From positions 1 to 9,541 of the forward strand of contig QXYP01000004.1 in assembly GCA_009886815.1 (NCBI GenBank): a stretch of DNA of 9,541 nucleotides. Reading direction: 5' to 3'. A program made the translations under genes and the position numbers. Shown piece by piece: positions 6,156 through 9,541 of the stretch (its first letter is position 1; each line of letters opens with the position of its first letter). The stretch comes from Halieaceae bacterium (GTDB lineage Bacteria; Pseudomonadota; Gammaproteobacteria; Pseudomonadales; Halieaceae). The notes under the pieces were generated by a model. The model made no database searches. It was not told the origin of the DNA and saw only the letters and a list, made by a program, of their open reading frames with translations.

Positions 6156-7927
6156 GAGCTTCCAGCCTTGGTAACGCTATAAAAGAATCGCTGCATATCC
6201 CAGGCACCTGTGGGACATCGTTCTGCACAGAGACCGCAGTGCAGACAGACATCTTCGTCTTTCACCATGACCCGTTTGGTTTGAGGCAACGCGTTCGAAA
6301 CGTATAAATCCTGATCCATGCGTTTTGCAGGGCGTCGCAAAGACTGGCGCAGCGCAGGTTCAGCATCGTTATGAATAAAGTTAATGCAATCTGTCGGGCA
6401 AATATCGACGCAGGCATCGCACTCAATGCACTTAGACGTCGTGAACACTGTCTGCACATCGCAATTTAGGCAGCGCTCGGCCTCCTGATAAGCCACGTCG
6501 ATATCGAAGCCCAGCTCAACCTCCAGCTTACGATCTCTAAGAGCCTTTTCTTTGCTCACATGGGGCACCGGATAGCGATCGTCGTTTGAAACCTCGCTGT
6601 CATAACTCCATTCGTGCACGCCCATTTTCTGGCTCACCAAAGTCACCCCGGGTGCCAAGCGATTTTCAACCCGCTCACCTTTTAAAAACAGGTCGATAGA
6701 AATAGCGGCCTGATGGCCATGGGCCACGGCCGTGATGATGTTTTCAGGTCCAAATGCCGCATCGCCCCCTAAAAAGACTTTTTTCAAGGTGCTCTGAAAC
6801 GTGGTTTTGTCGACCACGGGCATATCCCATTTTCCAAATTCGATGCCAAGATTGCGCTCGATCCAGGGGAAGGCGTTGTCTTGACCGATAGCAATAATGA
6901 CTTCATCGGCCTCAAAAAATACCTCTTCCCCGGTGGGCACTAACTCTCGATTGCCGTCTGCGTCATAAACGACATCGACCACCGTAAAGCGCATACCCTT
7001 AAGGACACCGTCCTCATGAACAAACTCTTTAGGCACGTGATTATTAATAATCGGAATATCTTCAGCGGCTGCGTCTTCAATTTCCCATGCCGATGCTTTC
7101 ATTCGGGAAAACTCTGAGCGCACGACAACTTTGACGTCCTCGCCCCCCACCCGTCGGGCAGTGCGGCAGCAATCCATAGCGGTATTGCCACCACCAAGAA
7201 CCAACACGCGTTTGCCAATCTTGTTGACGTGATCGAAAGCCACCGAAGCCAACCAATCGATACCCACATGAATCGATTTATCACAGGCCTCGCGACCCGG
7301 GATGTCCAGATCACTGCCCCGAGGTGCTCCAGTGCCAATAAACACCGCGTTATAGCCTTGCTGCAAAACAGATTTCAGGCTTGAGACATAGGTTTGAAAG
7401 TGCTGACGAATGCCCATGTTAAGAATGTAGTCGACCTCTTCATTCAGCACCTCCGGCGGCAATCGAAACGCCGGAATTTGACTGCGCATGAAGCCACCGC
7501 CCACGGGCTGATCGTCATAAAGATCAATCTGATAACCCAGTGGCGCAAGATCTCTAGCCACCGTCAAAGAAGCCGGCCCTGCACCAATGAGCGCAATGCG
7601 TTTGCCATTGCCCTCTGCAGGTGCCGTTGGTAATAGGTGAGAAACTTCGTCTTTATTGTCAGCGGCAACGCGTTTCAGGCGACAAATAGCGACCGCTTCT
7701 TCTTCAATTCGGCCGCGGCGACAGGCCGGTTCGCAGGGCCGATCACAGGTGCGGCCTAGGATTCCCGGAAACACATTGGATTCCCAGTTCACCATGTAGG
7801 CGTCGGTGTAACGGCCCGCCGCGATGAGACGAATATACTCCGGCACCGGCGTGTGAGCCGGACAGGCGTACTGGCAGTCCACGACTTTGTGGAAATATTC
7901 GGGATCTTTAGTATCAGTTGCTTTCAC
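6119..7927 (-). CDS. GltD-like FAD/NAD(P)H oxidoreductase with C-terminal 2x[4Fe-4S] ferredoxin domain, probable third subunit of the KorAB enzyme
   Basis: This 602-residue protein (numbered from the GTG at 7927) has three parts. The N-terminal Fe-S region has cysteines C18, C22, C61, C65, C69 and C82, as in the glutamate synthase small subunit family. The flavoprotein core has the FAD loop GAGPAS (115-120), the NAD(P)H loop GGGNTA (245-250) and the second FAD motif GGDAAFGPENI (388-398). The C-terminal ferredoxin module has CIECDACVDICP (500-511) and CLHCGLCAERCP (561-572), enough for two [4Fe-4S] clusters, plus an extra pair C486/C489. It should pass electrons between the KorAB clusters and NAD(P)H. 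A TTG at 7957 is in frame, but GTG is preferred: an AGAAG-type site precedes it and the N-terminus then begins MKATDTKDPEYF, close to the first Cys. It is not GltD: no gltB lies beside it. The 3' end overlaps the alpha gene. Confidence 0.88.
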   Translation of the reverse strand: MKATDTKDPEYFHKVVDCQYACPAHTPVPEYIRLIAAGRYTDAYMVNWESNVFPGILGRTCDRPCEPACRRGRIEEEAVAICRLKRVAADNKDEVSHLLPTAPAEGNGKRIALIGAGPASLTVARDLAPLGYQIDLYDDQPVGGGFMRSQIPAFRLPPEVLNEEVDYILNMGIRQHFQTYVSSLKSVLQQGYNAVFIGTGAPRGSDLDIPGREACDKSIHVGIDWLASVAFDHVNKIGKRVLVLGGGNTAMDCCRTARRVGGEDVKVVVRSEFSRMKASAWEIEDAAAEDIPIINNHVPKEFVHEDGVLKGMRFTVVDVVYDADGNRELVPTGEEVFFEADEVIIAIGQDNAFPWIERNLGIEFGKWDMPVVDKTTFQSTLKKVFLGGDAAFGPENIITAVAHGHQAAISIDLFLKGERVENRLAPGVTLVSQKMGVHEWSYDSEVSNDDRYPVPHVSKEKALRDRKLEVELGFDIDVAYQEAERCLNCDVQTVFTTSKCIECDACVDICPTDCINFIHNDAEPALRQSLRRPAKRMDQDLYVSNALPQTKRVMVKDEDVCLHCGLCAERCPTGAWDMQRFFYSVTKAGSSCKQSSPSMTSS

Positions 7928-8023
7928 TGCATATCTTCTTTTTATGTTCCCCCGCAAACCACCCTACACACCGCGCTGCAGAAAATAAAGCCATGAGTCT
8001 GAAAGTTTTTTCGCTGCCAGAAT
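7928..8023. other. Spacer between the SnoaL-like gene and the FAD subunit gene
   Basis: A 96-bp gap on the leftward path. No convincing hairpin terminator is seen after the SnoaL-like stop, so readthrough into the oxidoreductase genes is possible. No clear -35/-10 pair was found on the minus strand either; an AT-rich stretch (TATTTT on the minus strand, near 7982-7987) is a weak -10 candidate. The upstream in-frame TTG at 7955-7957 lies here and would lengthen the FAD subunit by 10 residues. Confidence 0.35.
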
Positions 8024-8491
8024 TTAGCGCTCAGAGAAGCCTAGGGCATCGAGGCTGGCCATCGTGAAATTTTGATCTGCCGGTAGCGCCTCGGTTTCCC
8101 CCCAGAGCGCCTGATTGGCCAATGCCGTGTCGAAGCTTTCGATCAACGTCAAAATCTGCCCGTCAAGGCATTTGAAAACATGCAGGTATATTTGATCGTA
8201 GCGCTTCCCAGTGAGGGCCTCACCCTTGTTCATGGCCAATGCGACAACCGTATCTTCACTAGCGCAGAGAATGCGGTGCTCAGCACAGAAAAGAATGTTG
8301 TCAGGGTTCACACAGCCAAAGACACAAGGCAGAACATCGTCAAAAAAGCGCGCTTTTGTTTGATAAACGCCTGACAGAACATGATCCCTTGTGGGGCACA
8401 CTAGGGTGAAGTTTTCATGTACCAAGGACCCTAATAGGTCATTGTTCCCCGTGTTGATTGCGCTATAAAAACTATCGACCACTGACTTCAT
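8024..8491 (-). CDS. NTF2/SnoaL-like small protein
   Basis: A 155-residue soluble protein of the cone-shaped NTF2-like superfamily, which includes SnoaL polyketide cyclases and ketosteroid isomerase. Supporting features are the N-terminal helical start VVDSFYSAINTGNNDLL (4-20), the turn HENFTLVCP (25-33), and the strand pair YDQIYLHVFKCLDGQI (98-113) followed by LIESFDTAL (116-124). That strand pattern, ending in E118 and D121, is common in the family. No catalytic residue can be assigned, so ligand binding, isomerase or hydrolase function are all open. Six cysteines (C32, C56, C60, C69, C76, C108) is many for such a small protein. A start 27 bases further upstream (8518) is rejected because the internal ATG has a strong ribosome binding site. 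It is the first leftward gene before the oxidoreductase set. Confidence 0.75.
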   Translation of the reverse strand: MKSVVDSFYSAINTGNNDLLGSLVHENFTLVCPTRDHVLSGVYQTKARFFDDVLPCVFGCVNPDNILFCAEHRILCASEDTVVALAMNKGEALTGKRYDQIYLHVFKCLDGQILTLIESFDTALANQALWGETEALPADQNFTMASLDALGFSER

Positions 8492-8496
8492 TATTG

Positions 8497-8503
8497 TCTC
8501 CTT
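8497..8503 (-). promoter_or_regulatory. Strong ribosome binding site deciding the SnoaL-like start
   Basis: On the minus strand AAGGAGA is followed by CAATA and then the ATG at 8491-8489. This near-consensus site falls inside the longer reading frame that begins at 8518, so the downstream ATG is the likely start. Confidence 0.7.
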
Positions 8504-8564
8504 AATTTCTGCACCCATCTCTCAGGAACATACTCATTCAAATGACAGATAGCCACCCAACCAA

Positions 8565-8593
8565 TTTACTCGCGTCTTTTCGCCACATAAAAT
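8565..8593 (+). promoter_or_regulatory. Candidate sigma-70 promoter for the DUF1643 gene
   Basis: TTTACT (8565-8570) and TAAAAT (8588-8593) are separated by exactly 17 bases, matching consensus at 4 and 5 of 6 positions. The predicted transcript start near 8600 would leave a leader of only about 12 bases before the ATG at 8612, with a weak AGAG site at 8606-8609. Confidence 0.4.
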
Positions 8594-8611
8594 TATCAGT
8601 ATCTTAGAGCC

Positions 8612-9127
8612 ATGAAACGTAAGGCCGGCTTATCTCGCTGCAAAAACTATCGATACTGGCTTTATCGACGTTGGCGCGATGGTCCAGAGCTTGTAGTTAT
8701 TGGGCTTAATCCCTCCACAGCAGATGCCCAAACCGATGACCCCACCCTACGAAGGATCATGCGCTTTACCCATGAATGGGGTTTTTCAGCAGTAACCGTT
8801 GTCAATCTCTTTGCCTGGCGCAGTCGCTTTCCTAAGGAATTGCGTGCAGCTACCGATCCTGTGGGACCCCGAAATGACTACTGGATAAGAAGACTGACTC
8901 GTGGCGACGAGCCGGTTGTGGCGGCGTGGGGTAACGGTGGCCGCTTGTTACAGAGAAACCAACAGGTGCTATCCAGTATTCCAGAAATTTACTGCCTGGG
9001 CACAACGCGGCTTGGGCATCCAAGACACCCACTGTACGCGCCCGCTGCTAGCCAACTGATTAAGATAGACAAAGCATCCCACTTGCACTACAAATCACCT
9101 AATAGCTTTTCAGGACGGCCATTTTGA
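8612..9127 (+). CDS. DUF1643 domain protein
   Basis: A 171-residue soluble protein with the full run of DUF1643 motifs: YRYWLYRRW (13-21), IGLNPSTAD (30-38), DDPTLRR (42-48), NLFAWR (65-70), DPVGPRND (82-89), AAWGNGG (104-110) and CLGTTRLGHPRHPLY (128-142). The domain is widespread in bacteria and phages and has no assigned biochemical role. The conserved Asn, Asp, Gly and His motifs resemble those of uracil-DNA-glycosylase-like folds only loosely, so no function is given. The last 20 or so residues look unrelated to the domain and may be variable. The ATG follows the candidate promoter directly. The gene is divergent from the SnoaL-like gene, and the aldolase-like gene starts 26 bp after its stop. 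Confidence 0.85.
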   Translation: MKRKAGLSRCKNYRYWLYRRWRDGPELVVIGLNPSTADAQTDDPTLRRIMRFTHEWGFSAVTVVNLFAWRSRFPKELRAATDPVGPRNDYWIRRLTRGDEPVVAAWGNGGRLLQRNQQVLSSIPEIYCLGTTRLGHPRHPLYAPAASQLIKIDKASHLHYKSPNSFSGRPF

Positions 9128-9153
9128 TGCCATAAAAGGCGGAGGAATATACG

Positions 9154-9541
9154 ATGCAAGGTACGGTTGAAACCCTACACACAGAGGGCGATCTCACAGA
9201 GGAGCGCCAAGATATGGCCGCCGCATTTCGTTGGGCAGAGCGGCTCAATATGAACGAGGCCGTTGCTAATCACTTTAGCCTTGCGGTAGATAGTGCGGGC
9301 AGCAAATTTTTAATGAACCCCAACCAGGTTCATTTTGGGCGTATTACAGCCTCCGATCTCATACTCCTCGACGCCAACGATCCTACGGTTATGGAGGGCC
9401 CCGAGGCCCCCGACCCCACGGCTTGGGGTTTGCATGGTTCGATTCATCGACTGTGCCCGCATGCGCGCTGCATCATGCACGTGCACTCCAAAGCAGCGAC
9501 CGTGCTGGCAACGCTCGCGGATAGCGCACTGCCCCCCATTG
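9154..9541 (+). CDS. Class II aldolase/adducin family protein, N-terminal half (cut by window end)
   Basis: The frame from ATG at 9154 is open to the window end, giving 129 codons. GGAGG at 9141-9145, 8 bases upstream, supports this start. The N-terminal helix RQDMAAAFRWAERLNM (18-33) and the NHFSL block (39-43) correspond to the GNxS region of the family. The segment WGLHGSIHRLCPHARCIMHV (91-110) leads into HVHS (109-112), whose two histidines are the start of the Zn site in L-fuculose-phosphate aldolase and related enzymes. The third histidine and the catalytic acidic residue positions cannot be fully checked in the partial gene. Members include sugar-phosphate aldolases, epimerases, a methylthioribulose dehydratase and decarboxylase-like enzymes, so the substrate is not predicted. 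It may be cotranscribed with the DUF1643 gene. Confidence 0.85.
   Translation, partial: MQGTVETLHTEGDLTEERQDMAAAFRWAERLNMNEAVANHFSLAVDSAGSKFLMNPNQVHFGRITASDLILLDANDPTVMEGPEAPDPTAWGLHGSIHRLCPHARCIMHVHSKAATVLATLADSALPPI

Noticed and set aside
6119..7927. Annotation as glutamate synthase small subunit (GltD)
   Set aside because: The flavoprotein core is GltD-like, but there is no large subunit gene, and a C-terminal 2x[4Fe-4S] module and overlap with korA point to 2-oxoacid oxidoreduction.
8492..8518. N-terminal extension of nine residues on the SnoaL-like protein
   Set aside because: The stretch contains the strong AAGGAGA site for the internal ATG at 8491, so it is more likely untranslated leader.

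Overview
The window looks like a piece of chromosome from a free-living, mostly aerobic proteobacterium, probably a marine gammaproteobacterium. This is an inference from the gene repertoire (a Baeyer-Villiger monooxygenase, a MAPEG protein, a two-subunit KorAB-type 2-oxoacid oxidoreductase, a TerB-like protein and a DUF1643 protein), balanced base composition and proteobacterial-type Shine-Dalgarno sites. No rRNA, tRNA, CRISPR, transposase or phage gene was seen, and no taxonomic marker fixes the identity.

Left part (1-2650). The N-terminal third of a Baeyer-Villiger flavin monooxygenase runs leftward off the window edge. It is divergent from a small four-helix MAPEG membrane protein gene. 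The 191-bp region between their starts holds a 12-bp perfect palindrome within a larger dyad. After a hairpin that may be a terminator comes a rightward pair: a cysteine synthase-like PLP enzyme with a GTG start and, 15 bp later, a TerB-like acidic helical protein. A perfect 16-bp palindrome sits just upstream of the cysteine synthase ribosome binding site.

Centre (2824-8491, all leftward). The main feature is a gene set read in this order: an NTF2/SnoaL-like small protein, a GltD-like FAD/NAD(P)H oxidoreductase with a C-terminal 2x[4Fe-4S] ferredoxin module, the fused gamma-alpha subunit of a 2-oxoacid oxidoreductase, its thiamine-diphosphate beta subunit, and a small two-helix membrane protein with two cysteines in the loop. 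The three catalytic genes overlap (37 bp and 4 bp), and the membrane protein follows after 18 bp. Together they predict CoA-dependent oxidative decarboxylation of a 2-oxoacid (2-oxoglutarate is the best guess). The electrons would pass through TPP and Fe-S clusters to the FAD subunit and then to NAD(P)+, or the flow could run in reverse. This resembles the three-subunit 2-oxoglutarate:NADP+ oxidoreductase described from Azoarcus evansii.

Right part (8612-9541, rightward). A DUF1643 protein gene, with a recognisable promoter upstream, is followed after 26 bp by the N-terminal half of a class II aldolase/adducin-family protein cut by the window end.

Several true starts are not ATG or not the longest ORF: GTG for the monooxygenase, the cysteine synthase and (probably) the FAD subunit, and an internal ATG for the SnoaL-like protein. 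No transcription factor gene lies in the window, so the operator-like palindromes have no visible partner.
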